A DNA stretch of 64,000 nt, from the NCBI GenBank assembly GCA_965218775.1, contig CBDCLS010000003.1, positions 806,001-870,000 of the forward strand, written 5' to 3'. The position numbers and the translations under genes are program-made. Source of the stretch: CAUZIZ01 sp965218775 (lineage in GTDB: Bacteria; Acidobacteriota; UBA6911; RPQK01; JAJDTT01). Shown piece after piece: positions 8,464-16,604 of the stretch (position 1 is its first letter; the number at the start of each line of letters is the position of its first letter). The notes beneath the pieces are model-generated. The model had not been told where the DNA came from and did no database searches. It saw only the letters and a list, made by a program, of their open reading frames with translations.

Positions 8464-10113
8464 TTGTCCCTAGAAGACGAACACGGCCTTAGAGCATTAA
8501 TCAGCCTCGGGGAAGAAAAGGGCTATCTTCTCTACGATGAGGTCAAGGATGCACTTTCCGAGGAGCGTCTTGGCTCCGAAGATCTGGATCAGATCCTCCC
8601 TTTTCTAGGCGCTGCCGGAATTGAAGTGATCGATTCCGAGCACCGGTTCGAGGGGTCTCGGCAGAAAATCGATGGCAAGGGAAGGGACGAAGGCCAGCCC
8701 GCCGAGTGGACACCCGAACGCCTGGGAAAGACCACCGATCCGGTCCGCCTCTACTTGCGGGAAATGGCGACGGTGCCCTTGCTTAATCAAGGACAGGAAG
8801 TAGCGCTCGCCAAGCGCATAGAAAACGCACAGATGAATGTGCTCAAAGCGGTCTCACGCTGTCCCCTTGCTATCGCTGAAATCCTGGACTATGGGAAGGC
8901 GCTCCTTGCAGGGAAAACTCCCATCACAAAGCTCGTCAACGTCGACAAGGAGGAACGGACCGAGGAGAACCTGGCGGCACGACGAGAAGATGTGCTGGAG
9001 CGAATCGCCGAGATCGAGAGACTGGAAACAAAGGCTTCTCAAATTTGGAAGCGTCTGTGTCAGGCCCGCCAAGAGACGGCTGAATACAGGCAATTATTCG
9101 CTCAGCTGACACACGATCGGATCTCAATCGCCCGTTGCATCCGGACCTTGGACCTGACGCCCGCGACCCAGGTGAAGCTGCTGACTGTTGTTAAGACGAT
9201 ATACAATCGGATGGTGGCTTTGGAGGGGGAAACGAAGCAATCTAAGGAATTGCTGAGGTCTTCCTTAGAGCAGCACGAAGCGAAGAAGGTGAGGGATCTG
9301 CTTCGAGGACTCGCAAAGGAGATGAAGGAGATCGAGAAGAAAGTTCAGGCCGGCCCAGGAGAGCTCAGGCGGACTCTGGCGACCGTCAAACAGCATGAAC
9401 TGGAGGCGGATATTGCCAAGAAAGAACTGGTGGAAGCTAACCTCCGCTTAGTGGTTGCCGTAGCGAAGAAATATCTCCACCGGGGACTACCGTTTTTGGA
9501 CCTCATTCAGGAAGGCAACACCGGGTTGATGAAAGCCGTCGAGAAGTTCGACTATCGACGGGGCTACAAGTTCTCGACGTATGCCCACTGGTGGATTCGA
9601 CAGGCCATTACCCGAGCGATTGCCGATCAAGGTCGGACCATCCGAATCCCGGTGCATATGATTGAAGTCATCAACACGCTGGCGCAGACCGATCGAGCTC
9701 TGGTCCAGGAATACGGGCGCCAGCCTACTGCCGAAGAGATCGCCCAGAAAATGGGGCTGCCTGCCCACAAGGTTCGCAAAGCCATGAAGATTGCGCAGCA
9801 GACAATTTCTCTGGAAACTTCAATAGGTCAAGAAGAAGAGACCCCTTTGGGCGACTTCATCGAGGATCATCGAGTGCTCTCTCCGGAGGAGGCCGTGATC
9901 AATCACAATCTAGAAGAGCGAACATCCGCGGTTTTGCTAACCCTAACGCCCCGCGAAGAGCAGGTGATTCGGATGCGTTTTGGACTTGACGATGGCGTCG
10001 GATGCACGCTCGAAAAAGTCGGTCAGAGGTTTTCTGTGACGCGGGAGCGCATCCGTCAAATCGAAGTCAAGGCGCTGCGCAAAGTACGCCATCCACCAGG
10101 CAGGGGAGCCTAA
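8464..10113 (+). CDS. rpoD: RNA polymerase sigma factor, RpoD/SigA type
   Basis: A group 1-like sigma-70 factor. I place the start at TTG 8464 because AAGGAAGG lies about 10 bases upstream and the protein then begins in region 1.1 (DEHGLRALISLGEEKGYLLYD); the upstream TTG at 8338 adds an unlikely extension. In order are region 1.1, region 1.2 (DPVRLYLREM), a charged non-conserved segment, region 2 (NLRLVVAVAKKYLHRGLPFLDLIQEGN, then FSTYAHWWIRQAI), region 3, and region 4 with its helix-turn-helix (TLEKVGQRFSVTRERIRQIE). It directs RNA polymerase to -35/-10 promoters. The C-terminus after RHP is a few residues shorter than usual. Whether it is the only housekeeping sigma factor cannot be told from one window. 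Confidence 0.9.
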   Translation: MSLEDEHGLRALISLGEEKGYLLYDEVKDALSEERLGSEDLDQILPFLGAAGIEVIDSEHRFEGSRQKIDGKGRDEGQPAEWTPERLGKTTDPVRLYLREMATVPLLNQGQEVALAKRIENAQMNVLKAVSRCPLAIAEILDYGKALLAGKTPITKLVNVDKEERTEENLAARREDVLERIAEIERLETKASQIWKRLCQARQETAEYRQLFAQLTHDRISIARCIRTLDLTPATQVKLLTVVKTIYNRMVALEGETKQSKELLRSSLEQHEAKKVRDLLRGLAKEMKEIEKKVQAGPGELRRTLATVKQHELEADIAKKELVEANLRLVVAVAKKYLHRGLPFLDLIQEGNTGLMKAVEKFDYRRGYKFSTYAHWWIRQAITRAIADQGRTIRIPVHMIEVINTLAQTDRALVQEYGRQPTAEEIAQKMGLPAHKVRKAMKIAQQTISLETSIGQEEETPLGDFIEDHRVLSPEEAVINHNLEERTSAVLLTLTPREEQVIRMRFGLDDGVGCTLEKVGQRFSVTRERIRQIEVKALRKVRHPPGRGA

Positions 10114-10263
10114 TAGGATCAGGTCGGCGATCATCTCTCGGCTCAACCGAGTATCTGGCGGGCGAACTTTCCAACGAAAGTCGGACCCGAGGGTGTTTCT
10201 AATCCACCCTTCAAATTCTTCCCATGAGCCGGTTAAATGTTCATCCACCGGTTCATCTTCCAT
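9943..10263 (-). CDS. Possible small protein overlapping the 3' end of rpoD
   Basis: A 106-residue reading frame starting inside the last codons of the bactofilin gene, on the same strand, and running antisense into the last 170 bases of rpoD. Its first about 60 residues (EEFEGWIRNTLGSDF, then LSREMIADLILLGSPAWW) look protein-like, while the part opposite rpoD may be a shadow. It could be a truncated gene whose end was replaced when the two genes were brought together. No family is recognised. Low confidence. Confidence 0.25.
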   Translation of the reverse strand: MEDEPVDEHLTGSWEEFEGWIRNTLGSDFRWKVRPPDTRLSREMIADLILLGSPAWWMAYFAQRLDFDLTDALPRHRKPLTDFFERASDAIVKSKTHPNHLLFAGR

Positions 10264-10618
10264 CTTCGATCACCCGGAGAGCGCCGACCGTCCCTCTTGG
10301 CATTATTGGCGAGGTCGAACTTTTTCCACAATTGGTGTCGACAGTGCCTTTGAACTTCGATTCTTCTTCCAGAGTGATTTGGGGGGCACAAATGGCGCCG
10401 CTCACCTTGCCTAACGGCTTAATGACTACTCGTTCTTCCCCATAAAGATTTCCTTGGAGACACCCTTCGACAGTAATCGTCGTCCCATGGATGTCTCCCT
10501 TCATGTATCCCTTTTCTCCGACAACCACGTTGTTATTCTTCAAATTGACCTTGCCCTCCACATGCCCCTCGATCGTCAAGTCTCCACCTCCTGTGAGGAC
10601 ACCTCGGATGGAGATCAT
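10253..10618 (-). CDS. Bactofilin (polymer-forming cytoskeletal protein), 5' end split by a MITE
   Basis: A bactofilin-type beta-helix protein with repeated hydrophobic turns (SIRGVLTGGGDLTIEGHVEG, VVVGEKGYMKGDI, ITVEGCLQGNLYG, VVIKPLGKVSG). Bactofilins polymerise into cytoskeletal scaffolds that affect cell shape or wall growth. The ATG at 10618 has no ribosome-binding site. In-frame sequence upstream reads RKEKRTLIGS, as expected of a bactofilin N-terminus, up to a 175-bp element at 10661-10835. Removing that element and one CTAA copy joins this frame to an ATG at 10872 without a gap. The present product is therefore either N-terminally truncated or not made. Confidence 0.8.
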   Translation of the reverse strand: MISIRGVLTGGGDLTIEGHVEGKVNLKNNNVVVGEKGYMKGDIHGTTITVEGCLQGNLYGEERVVIKPLGKVSGAICAPQITLEEESKFKGTVDTNCGKSSTSPIMPRGTVGALRVIEDGR

Positions 10619-10872
10619 TGAGCCAATTAATGTACGTTTCTCTTTTCTCTGAACTGCTAACCCGCATTTCTCATCGCCGGTCTACTACGTCGCCGCAATC
10701 ATCCGCGCTGGCTGTGTTTCGCTCGGTCGGCCTCCTCGACGAACTGTACAAGTACGACTGCGGAGGCCTCGGTCGCAAGCCTTGCCAGGACGGCCCTTGC
10801 GACGCCTCGCTACGACAGGCGATGAGAAATGCGGGCTAAGGCCTGACGCTTGAGAAAAACTAAAAACTTCAT
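10619..10872 (-). pseudogene. Displaced 5' part of the bactofilin gene, interrupted by a MITE
   Basis: Read on the minus strand from the ATG at 10872, the sequence encodes MKFLVFLKRQA, then meets TTAG and the inserted element; beyond it the frame resumes as LAVQRKEKRTLIGS and leads into the bactofilin body. The insert plus one duplicated CTAA is 179 bp, which is not a multiple of three, so the frame is broken. The reconstruction is exact at base level, but that the ATG at 10872 was the ancestral start is an inference. Confidence 0.6.
10661..10835. mobile_element. MITE with IS1380-type ends
   Basis: A 175-bp non-coding element with inverted ends CCCGCATTTCTCATCGCC (10661-10678 and 10818-10835), flanked by CTAA at 10657-10660 and 10836-10839. 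Its ends differ from those of the IS1380 element at 4606-6294 (CCCGGATTTCTCAT) at one base over the shared 14, and the duplicated sites CTAA and CTAG are alike. This fits a miniature element mobilised by an IS1380-type transposase. It interrupts the 5' part of the bactofilin gene. Confidence 0.75.
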
Positions 10873-11334
10873 CTTGTGAAAGATAGCACCGAAAACCCAT
10901 CAGCGATCGGCGATTCTCGGGCTTCTGAGACCCATTTGCCCGATCAGACCGTAATCGGATCACAACCTCCTCCTCAGCCAGCCAAGGGCAATGCAGTAGG
11001 AAGAGGGACCAGCAAACCCAACTCTGCAGTATGACGGTCTCTTCAGATTATGGGACATGACCAAAAGCCAAGAACCTGCAACCTGCGACTTGGAACCGGC
11101 AACGAAAAAAGGGCCCCGTTTGAGGGGCCCTTTTCGAAACAACCTGAGTGTCCCTCAGGCCTAGGCTTCTGGCCGTTGTCAGCTACGTCCTCAGCCGCTC
11201 GCGTTAAGTTGACAAAGCCGGCCGCAATACGGCTTGACTCCAAGCGGCCGCCAGACGAAACTTCCTATCGGTACACTCTGCGCGCTCGCTTCACCGACAT
11301 ACGTTGTTGGATACATGAGCACAAGGGAGATCGA
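10873..11334. other. Intergenic region upstream of the DAO-family oxidoreductase
   Basis: No gene is recognised. It holds a strong hairpin at 11107-11134, described separately. I see no clear -35/-10 pair for the gene starting at 11335. Confidence 0.4.
11107..11134 (-). terminator. Strong GC hairpin with T tract, terminator-like
   Basis: The sequence AAAAGGGCCCC, loop GTTTGA, GGGGCCCTTTT forms an 11-bp perfect stem. On the minus strand the stem is followed by six T residues, so it would best terminate leftward transcripts; on the plus strand four T residues follow. No minus-strand gene lies immediately to its right, so its role may be to shield bactofilin or rpoD from readthrough, or it may be a relic. 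Confidence 0.6.
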
Positions 11335-12567
11335 ATGGCCGATATCAGCGTAGTCGTCGTGGGAGCGGGCATCGCCGGTCTGAGCGCGTCCTTTCACCTC
11401 GCGGAGAAAGGTGCGGGGCCGATCACTCTGATCGACAAGGGTCGGGTTGGGAGCGGATCGAGCAGCCGTTCCGGCGCCGTGAACACCATGCTCATGGGCA
11501 CCGAGGCGGCCACCGCAGCTCGGGGCATCAGCTTCGATATCTTCGAACGCTTCGACAAAATCCTCGACGACTATGCATTTCACCAGGTGGGTTGTCTGGG
11601 CTTATACGACCCCGAGCAGTTTCAGACCGTTTCCCAGTTGCACGAGATGCACCGACGTAGCGGCGCCCGTTTCGAGGTTCTGCGCCGCCGGGAGCTCGAG
11701 GCGCGCTTCCCCGACCTGAGGCTCGAAGACGACGAGTATGGGGTACTTGACCTGAGGGGCGGTTACAACGAACCGGACCGCTACATTCCGGCACTCACCG
11801 CGAAGGTCCGCGAATCAGGGGTGCAGATTCGCGAGCACTGCATCGTCGAGGATTTTCTGATCGAGCGCCATCGGGTGCAGGGCGTTCGCCTCCGCGGCGG
11901 CGAGGAGCTGAGAGCCCAGGTCACGGTCTGCACAGTTAATGCGTGGGCCAATTCTCTCCTCTCACTCGTCGGACAGCCACTTCCGGTGCGAAACTTCGTG
12001 CACGAGCGCTTCGTCACCCTTCCCTTCGCCGAGCCCCCGCGCCTGCCCGCCACCAACGACGATGCGAAGGGGGTCTACTACCGTCCGACGGAGGACAACC
12101 GTATCCTCCTGGGCACCGAGTCCATCGACCCTGTACAGATCAAAAAGCCCGGGCTCGACTTCGATTTGGTCGAGCTCGAACCCGCAGCGGACAGTCTACC
12201 TTTCATTCGGCAGGCCGTGCGAGAACGGTTGCCCAGGATGAAGGACGCCGACTTCGACTATCACCGCGTGGGCCTCATCAGCTACCCCATCGACCTGGTG
12301 CCCAATATCGGCCCGGTCGGTGCCCTCCCCGGACTCTACCTGGGTACCAACTTCTGCTCGGGCGGATTCGGGTACCATCCGGTGGCAGGCCTTCTGCTGT
12401 CGGAGTACATCGTCGACGGCCAGACACAGATCGACGTCAGCACGTTCTCACCCGATCGCTTCAAAGACTTCGACACCGAGGCCTACCTGGCGCAGGAGAT
12501 TTCGCAGCAAGAAATGATCGACGCCCACGCCATTTGGAACCAAGGGGTAGTGCGAAAGCGACACTGA
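11335..12567 (+). CDS. FAD-dependent oxidoreductase, DAO family (sarcosine/glycine oxidase-like)
   Basis: A 410-residue protein starting at ATG 11335, preceded by AAGGGAGA six bases upstream. It opens with an FAD-binding fold (VVVGAGIAGLSASFHLAEKG, then IDKGRVGSGSSSRSGAV) and has the late DAO motif LYLGTNFCSGGFGYHPVAG. Family members oxidise amines or D-amino acids such as sarcosine or glycine, producing the imino product and hydrogen peroxide. The D-threonine aldolase-like gene 286 bp downstream on the same strand suggests a shared role in unusual amino acids, which is inference. An in-frame extension upstream of 11335 crosses a terminator hairpin and is unlikely to be translated. Confidence 0.8.
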   Translation: MADISVVVVGAGIAGLSASFHLAEKGAGPITLIDKGRVGSGSSSRSGAVNTMLMGTEAATAARGISFDIFERFDKILDDYAFHQVGCLGLYDPEQFQTVSQLHEMHRRSGARFEVLRRRELEARFPDLRLEDDEYGVLDLRGGYNEPDRYIPALTAKVRESGVQIREHCIVEDFLIERHRVQGVRLRGGEELRAQVTVCTVNAWANSLLSLVGQPLPVRNFVHERFVTLPFAEPPRLPATNDDAKGVYYRPTEDNRILLGTESIDPVQIKKPGLDFDLVELEPAADSLPFIRQAVRERLPRMKDADFDYHRVGLISYPIDLVPNIGPVGALPGLYLGTNFCSGGFGYHPVAGLLLSEYIVDGQTQIDVSTFSPDRFKDFDTEAYLAQEISQQEMIDAHAIWNQGVVRKRH

Positions 12568-12853
12568 AGGCCGGTGGACGAACCGGAAGATTCGTCGGAA
12601 CGTCCGAACGTCGCACCTTGCTGAGGAAAAGCACCTATAGATGTAAGAGCGAAACACAGCCGCGCACGACTTGAAAAGCCAGCAAAACGGTGGCCAAGTC
12701 CCGAGGAGTAAGCGGGACGGAGGGATTCATCTGAATGATCCGACGCGGCCGGTGCCAAGTCTGAGGGGAGGTCAAGAATGCAGATCTGTACGTCAGTCAA
12801 TAGGCAATCGATAGAATACCCCTTTTCCAGTTGGCAGGACTGAGCGCAATATC

Positions 12854-13915
12854 ATGCAGGAACAAGACATCCCTACACCGGCGGTGATGGTCGATCTGCC
12901 ACAGGCATCCCGCAACACGAGGCGCCTGATTGAGTACCTCCGCGGGCACGGCATGAAGCTGCGGCCCCACACCAAGACCCACAAATCGGCGCGCCTGGGG
13001 GCGCTGCAGATGGAATGGGGAGCCGAGGTCATGGCTCGGGTAGCCGACGACGTGCTGGTGGGGTATCCGGCGCTCGATCCAGCTCGAACCACGGCGGCCG
13101 CACGATTGGCCCACCAGGTCAACCTGCGGGTTGCCGTCGACTCGCAATATGCGGCGGATGCACTGGCCGGTGCTGCCTGGCAGGCGGGCAGTACCATCGG
13201 CATCCTGGTCGATCTGGATGTCGGCCTCCACCGCACCGGTGTCCAAGGCGCGGAGGACGCGCTGGCCCTGGCCCAACATGTCGACGCCGCCGATGGGCTG
13301 CGCCTGGACGGCCTGTTCTACTACCCCGGCCACGTTCGCTGCGCGGTCGACGAACAGCAACCGATGCTGGCCGAGGTCGAGCAGCAGCTCGAAGAGACGC
13401 TGGCCCTGTGGGCCCGGCATGGCCTGGAAGCAAGAATTGTCTCGGGCGGCTCGACGCCCACCCAGTTCCAGTCGCATCACGTGCCGGCGACGACCGAGAT
13501 CCGGGCGGGGACGAGTCTCGTCTTCGACCGGATCTACTTTCTCTACGGTTTCTGCCAGCGGGAGGACATTGCCGCCCGGATCGTGGCCACGGTCGTGAGC
13601 AACGCGGCGCCGGGAAAGGCCGTCATCGACAGCGGGACCAAGGCCTTGAGCAGCGACCGTCTGATCGGCCTCAGCAACGAAGCCGATTTCGGGATCATCG
13701 AGGAGTATCCCGATGCGAGAATCGAGTCCCTGTCGGAGGAGCACGGTGAGGTCGACCTGACGCGGTCGGAGCGGGTGCCGAAGCTGGGCGAAAGAATCCA
13801 CATCATTCCCAATCACGTATGCCCGACCGTCAACCTGCAGAACCACATCTATCTCCGGCACGAAGATGGGCGGATCGAGAAGATTCCGGTCGATGCCAGA
13901 GGCATGCTTTCGTAG
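12854..13915 (+). CDS. D-threonine aldolase-like PLP enzyme (alanine racemase fold)
   Basis: A 353-residue protein. The N-terminal TIM-barrel domain has TPAVMVDLPQ and RPHTKTHKS, in which a lysine should bind pyridoxal phosphate. The C-terminal domain has NHVCPTVNL, the HxC metal site of D-threonine aldolase and D-serine dehydratase-like enzymes. These enzymes split D-beta-hydroxy amino acids to glycine plus an aldehyde, or dehydrate them. Which reaction applies here is uncertain. The gene follows the DAO-type oxidoreductase. Its stop codon is followed at once by a fragment of an unrelated secreted-protein gene, so the downstream junction is rearranged. Confidence 0.82.
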   Translation: MQEQDIPTPAVMVDLPQASRNTRRLIEYLRGHGMKLRPHTKTHKSARLGALQMEWGAEVMARVADDVLVGYPALDPARTTAAARLAHQVNLRVAVDSQYAADALAGAAWQAGSTIGILVDLDVGLHRTGVQGAEDALALAQHVDAADGLRLDGLFYYPGHVRCAVDEQQPMLAEVEQQLEETLALWARHGLEARIVSGGSTPTQFQSHHVPATTEIRAGTSLVFDRIYFLYGFCQREDIAARIVATVVSNAAPGKAVIDSGTKALSSDRLIGLSNEADFGIIEEYPDARIESLSEEHGEVDLTRSERVPKLGERIHIIPNHVCPTVNLQNHIYLRHEDGRIEKIPVDARGMLS

Positions 13916-14041
13916 TGGCAAGGAAACTCCGACCTGAGCAAGCTGGCCGGCACGCCCGTGCGACTGCGGATTGTGATCAAGGACGGCGACTTGTATTCCA
14001 TTCAATTCCGGACAAATCCAAATCGGACTCCGATACACTGA
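13916..14041 (+). pseudogene. C-terminal fragment of a secreted beta-propeller protein (third paralog)
   Basis: Starting right after the D-threonine aldolase stop, the frame reads DLSKLAGTPVRLRIVIKDGD and then LYSIQFR. This matches the C-terminal ends of the proteins at 1005-2537 (KPVRLRFVMKDADLYSLRF) and 30110-31558 (RVVRLKLEIRDGDLYSLRF). Only about 41 codons remain and there is no start codon. It is a relic of a third copy, joined here by recombination. Confidence 0.75.
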
Positions 14042-14386
14042 ACCCAACCCGCTTCTTCAGGCCTGGTCGTTGTTGAGACTTGATCTCCCTATTGCTGAGC
14101 ACGGTAACTGAGTAGGTTTGTAAACCACACGGGAATGCGCGGGAATACATGGGACGAACTGAACAATTTCTGAACAATTATCTTCCGAATACCAGGTAAC
14201 ACCATGATCTGACCCAAGCTAGAAGCAAGAGGAGACAACAAGATAGCCAGTCTAAATCGATCTGTTAACCGGGCGCACGCCGTTGTTAGCCGGCGCCCTT
14301 TCCGGGCGGCTCAGTTGTAGTAGGTCCACATCTGACCGTAGAAACAGTGTCAGAGTAGATCGCCTCTGAACGGCCGCTTTCGCCTA
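14042..14386. other. Intergenic region with dispersed repeat and REP half
   Basis: No gene. Positions 14330-14372 carry the second half of a dispersed repeat (ATCTGACCGTAGAAACAGTG) also found near 16.95 and 61.33 kb. It runs into the left arm of a REP-like palindrome (GGCCGCTTTCGCCTA, ending at 14386), in which a MITE is inserted. Confidence 0.5.
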
Positions 14387-14525
14387 GAGGCTGTGTGAAA
14401 AGTCCAAAACCTCTTTGATTTAGGGGTCTCTTTACCCTTCCTACGACGGAGATCGTGGCTTACACGCGATCCTATGAAGTCAAAATTTCAAATCCGAAAT
14501 CATGAATGACTTTTCACACAGCCTC
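14387..14525 (+). mobile_element. 139-bp MITE, copy A (IS1182-type ends)
   Basis: Perfect 18-bp inverted ends GAGGCTGTGTGAAAAGTC, no coding capacity, and GCCT(A) duplicated on both sides (14382-14386 and 14526-14530). It sits in the loop of the REP hairpin CCGCTTT/AAAGCGG. Five more copies occur at 18848, 21337, 36495, 41514 and 61388. Its ends match those of the IS1182 element at 17002-18787. Confidence 0.85.
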
Positions 14526-14592
14526 GCCTAAAAAGCGGTCATTCAAGTTTCCCGTGGAAACGTCGAATGAACTACCGCAAACGGCCAAATGT
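14526..14592 (+). repeat. REP-like palindromic repeat (right part; split by MITE copy A)
   Basis: The unit contains three hairpins: CCGCTTT-loop-AAAGCGG, interrupted here by the MITE; CATTCAAGTTTCC against GGAAACGTCGAATG; and ACCGC-loop-GCGG-type arms around AAACGGCC. The same unit recurs at 18788-18847, 21290-21336, 25533-25575, 36438-36494, 41455-41513 and 61527-61590. The left arm of this copy is 14371-14386. Confidence 0.75.
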
Positions 14593-14601
14593 GGCCGGTG
14601 T

Positions 14602-15012
14602 TCATGCATGGGGAAATTTTGAGAGCAACTGTCCCGCTAGCTCCGAAACCGCCCACTCCTCAGCAATCTTCTCGCCGTCGAAACGAGTGACCACCATGTC
14701 TTTCCATTCCACCTTCTGCCCCGTCGGTGGAATACCCATCATCTCTGCCTCATGCTTACCGCTTAACGTGCGCTGCCAAACGATCGTGTCACCTGCTTGG
14801 ATCAGGAGCGCGACCTCCACAACTCGGAGATCCGGAATCGCCGAACGAAGCTGTCCGGCAAATCTCCTGACGAATTCAGGGCCTCTATAATCCTTGCCAC
14901 CTGCGTGGACAACGTAATCGGCCGCAAAGATCCCATCCACGACACCTAAGTTGCCTTTCCCAAGGATCTCGTCATTTGCGAATCGGACTCGTTCTTCGTT
15001 GCTCTTGGCCAT
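14602..15012 (-). CDS. SnoaL-like ester cyclase / NTF2-fold protein
   Basis: A 136-residue protein beginning NEERVRFANDEILGKGNLGV, with YVVHAGGKDYRGPEFVRRF and GIPPTGQKVEWKDMVVTRFD, which is the pattern of SnoaL-like cyclases (cone-shaped alpha+beta barrel). Members range from polyketide cyclases to proteins of unknown role, so the function is undetermined. ATG 15012 is preceded by AGAGGA. It lies alone between a REP repeat and a hypothetical gene. Confidence 0.75.
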   Translation of the reverse strand: MAKSNEERVRFANDEILGKGNLGVVDGIFAADYVVHAGGKDYRGPEFVRRFAGQLRSAIPDLRVVEVALLIQAGDTIVWQRTLSGKHEAEMMGIPPTGQKVEWKDMVVTRFDGEKIAEEWAVSELAGQLLSKFPHA

Positions 15013-15080
15013 GCGAATCCTCTTAGTCTACCTCTTAGGAACAGAATAGACTCTGGGCTGTCTAGTGTCTTGTGTCGAGC

Positions 15081-15434
15081 TCAGTCGCGACCCGTCAACG
15101 CGATTCCAACGCCAACTCGCCGGTATCGGGAACGTTCATATAGGATTTGGTCGTCAATCTTAATGATGCAACCTGGGACCAGCGTTCCAGCCAGTCGCTC
15201 CGGCTGGCCCATATGCACTTTTACGAAGCACACATCTAGTCCCTGGAGAGTCCAACCCCAATAATCAGAAATACGAACCAGACTACCTAGCCGGGAAACC
15301 ATGCCGACCACCAAGCGTTTCCCCCAACACCGAGCACAAAGTGGTTGAAGAGATTGAGAGTAAGGGTTATCAGGAGCCCAATCAAACCCATCGTTACGAA
15401 GGGATGTTTTGCGTTCATTTTCTGTTCTCGCCAT
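15081..15434 (-). CDS. Hypothetical protein
   Basis: A 117-residue frame with no recognised family. It contains a CxxC pair (LCARCWGKR), tryptophan-rich WGWTLQGLD and LVPGCIIKIDDQILY. It overlaps no other likely gene, ends 68 bp before the SnoaL-like gene on the same strand and starts 69 bp after the end of rsgA. It may be a real small gene or a remnant; no strong ribosome-binding site supports the ATG. Confidence 0.35.
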   Translation of the reverse strand: MARTENERKTSLRNDGFDWAPDNPYSQSLQPLCARCWGKRLVVGMVSRLGSLVRISDYWGWTLQGLDVCFVKVHMGQPERLAGTLVPGCIIKIDDQILYERSRYRRVGVGIALTGRD

Positions 15435-15503
15435 TCCTAATCTACCAGGCTATGAGAAAGAACGGCGAGGGGAGCGGCCAAAACTACCGGGGTCGGCTCG
15501 TTC

Positions 15504-16604
15504 TTACTTTCGCCAACGTGTCTTTTCGGCGATCCGCCGCCGGAGCAACTTGTGAACGCTCTTAGTGCGTTGCTTTTCTTCACGCGCCTGGTGTTCGTCA
15601 CGGCGCCGGCTCTGAAACGCGAGCTCCTGCTGTAGCTTTAGATAATTCTCGAAACGGGCCGGACTCAGCCGTCCGGCCAAGAGAGCTTCTTGGACGGCGC
15701 ATCCCGGTTCGGTTCGGTGGCTACAGTCGCCATAGCGACATCGCCGGGCTAGCTGCTCCACCTCCAAGAACGTTCGCCCCAAGCCTTCCTCACCTTCCCA
15801 GGGCTTCAGCAGGCGCAGTCCCGGCGTATCGACGACCAGGGCCCCTCCGGGCAGCTGCAGCAGTAGCTGCCGGCTTGTCGTGTGACGTCCCCTTCCGTCC
15901 CGGCTACGGACCGGTGCCGTAGCCAGTACCTCGTTCCCCATGAGCCGGTTGATCAGAGTTGACTTGCCGACACCGGATGATCCCAACATGGCCACTGTCC
16001 GGCCGGGGGAGAGATAGTTGTCGAGAACCTCGAGATGGGTCGAGCCAAGGCCGGAAATAGCGTGGATGGGGACACCCGGAGCCACCGACGCGGAGGCGGT
16101 AAGTCGCCCCGAGACATCCACCATTAGATCCGACTTGGTCAATAAGATAACCGGTCTGGAGCCGCTCTCCCAGGCCACCACCAGGTAGCGCTCCAGACGC
16201 CTGAGGTTGAAGTCCTCGGTCACGGCACTCATCAGAAAGACGGTGTCGATGTTTGCCGCCACCACCCGGGGCTGCGTCCGTCTTCCCGGTGCCTGTCGCA
16301 CAAACTGGCTACGTCTTGGCAGGACCACTTCGACCACCTCAACCTCCGAATCACCGCGGGATGCGATCGCCACCCAGTCGCCAACAGCTGGCCACGTTGC
16401 CGATCCTTCGCGAAGGAGTCGCCCCGCAAGTGGCACTCGCCGCTCCGGGCCGGCGCCGCAAACTGTAGAAGATCGTCGGTCGATTGAAGTGACCCGGGCG
16501 GGATACCAGCCGCGACAGTCATACGGTTCAAACTCTTTTCTCCAGAGTTCGTCCCAGCCCCAAGATTGCAGAGAATCTGGCGCAGAGCTTTTGTAAGAGC
16601 CCAT
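15504..16604 (-). CDS. rsgA: Ribosome small subunit-dependent GTPase A
   Basis: A 366-residue circularly permuted GTPase. An OB-fold N-terminal domain is followed by the GTPase motifs in permuted order: LTKSDL (G4), GSSGVGKSTLINRL (G1) and VDTPGLR (G3). A C-terminal zinc-binding region has CRYGDCSHRTEPGC. RsgA helps the late maturation of the 30S ribosomal subunit. ATG 16604 has GGAG seven bases upstream. The C-terminal tail is long and highly basic. No operon partner is visible. Confidence 0.93.
   Translation of the reverse strand: MGSYKSSAPDSLQSWGWDELWRKEFEPYDCRGWYPARVTSIDRRSSTVCGAGPERRVPLAGRLLREGSATWPAVGDWVAIASRGDSEVEVVEVVLPRRSQFVRQAPGRRTQPRVVAANIDTVFLMSAVTEDFNLRRLERYLVVAWESGSRPVILLTKSDLMVDVSGRLTASASVAPGVPIHAISGLGSTHLEVLDNYLSPGRTVAMLGSSGVGKSTLINRLMGNEVLATAPVRSRDGRGRHTTSRQLLLQLPGGALVVDTPGLRLLKPWEGEEGLGRTFLEVEQLARRCRYGDCSHRTEPGCAVQEALLAGRLSPARFENYLKLQQELAFQSRRRDEHQAREEKQRTKSVHKLLRRRIAEKTRWRK

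Noticed and set aside
12797..14047. 416-codon minus-strand frame
   Set aside because: It is an exact antisense shadow of the D-threonine aldolase gene, whose plus-strand product has clear PLP and metal motifs.
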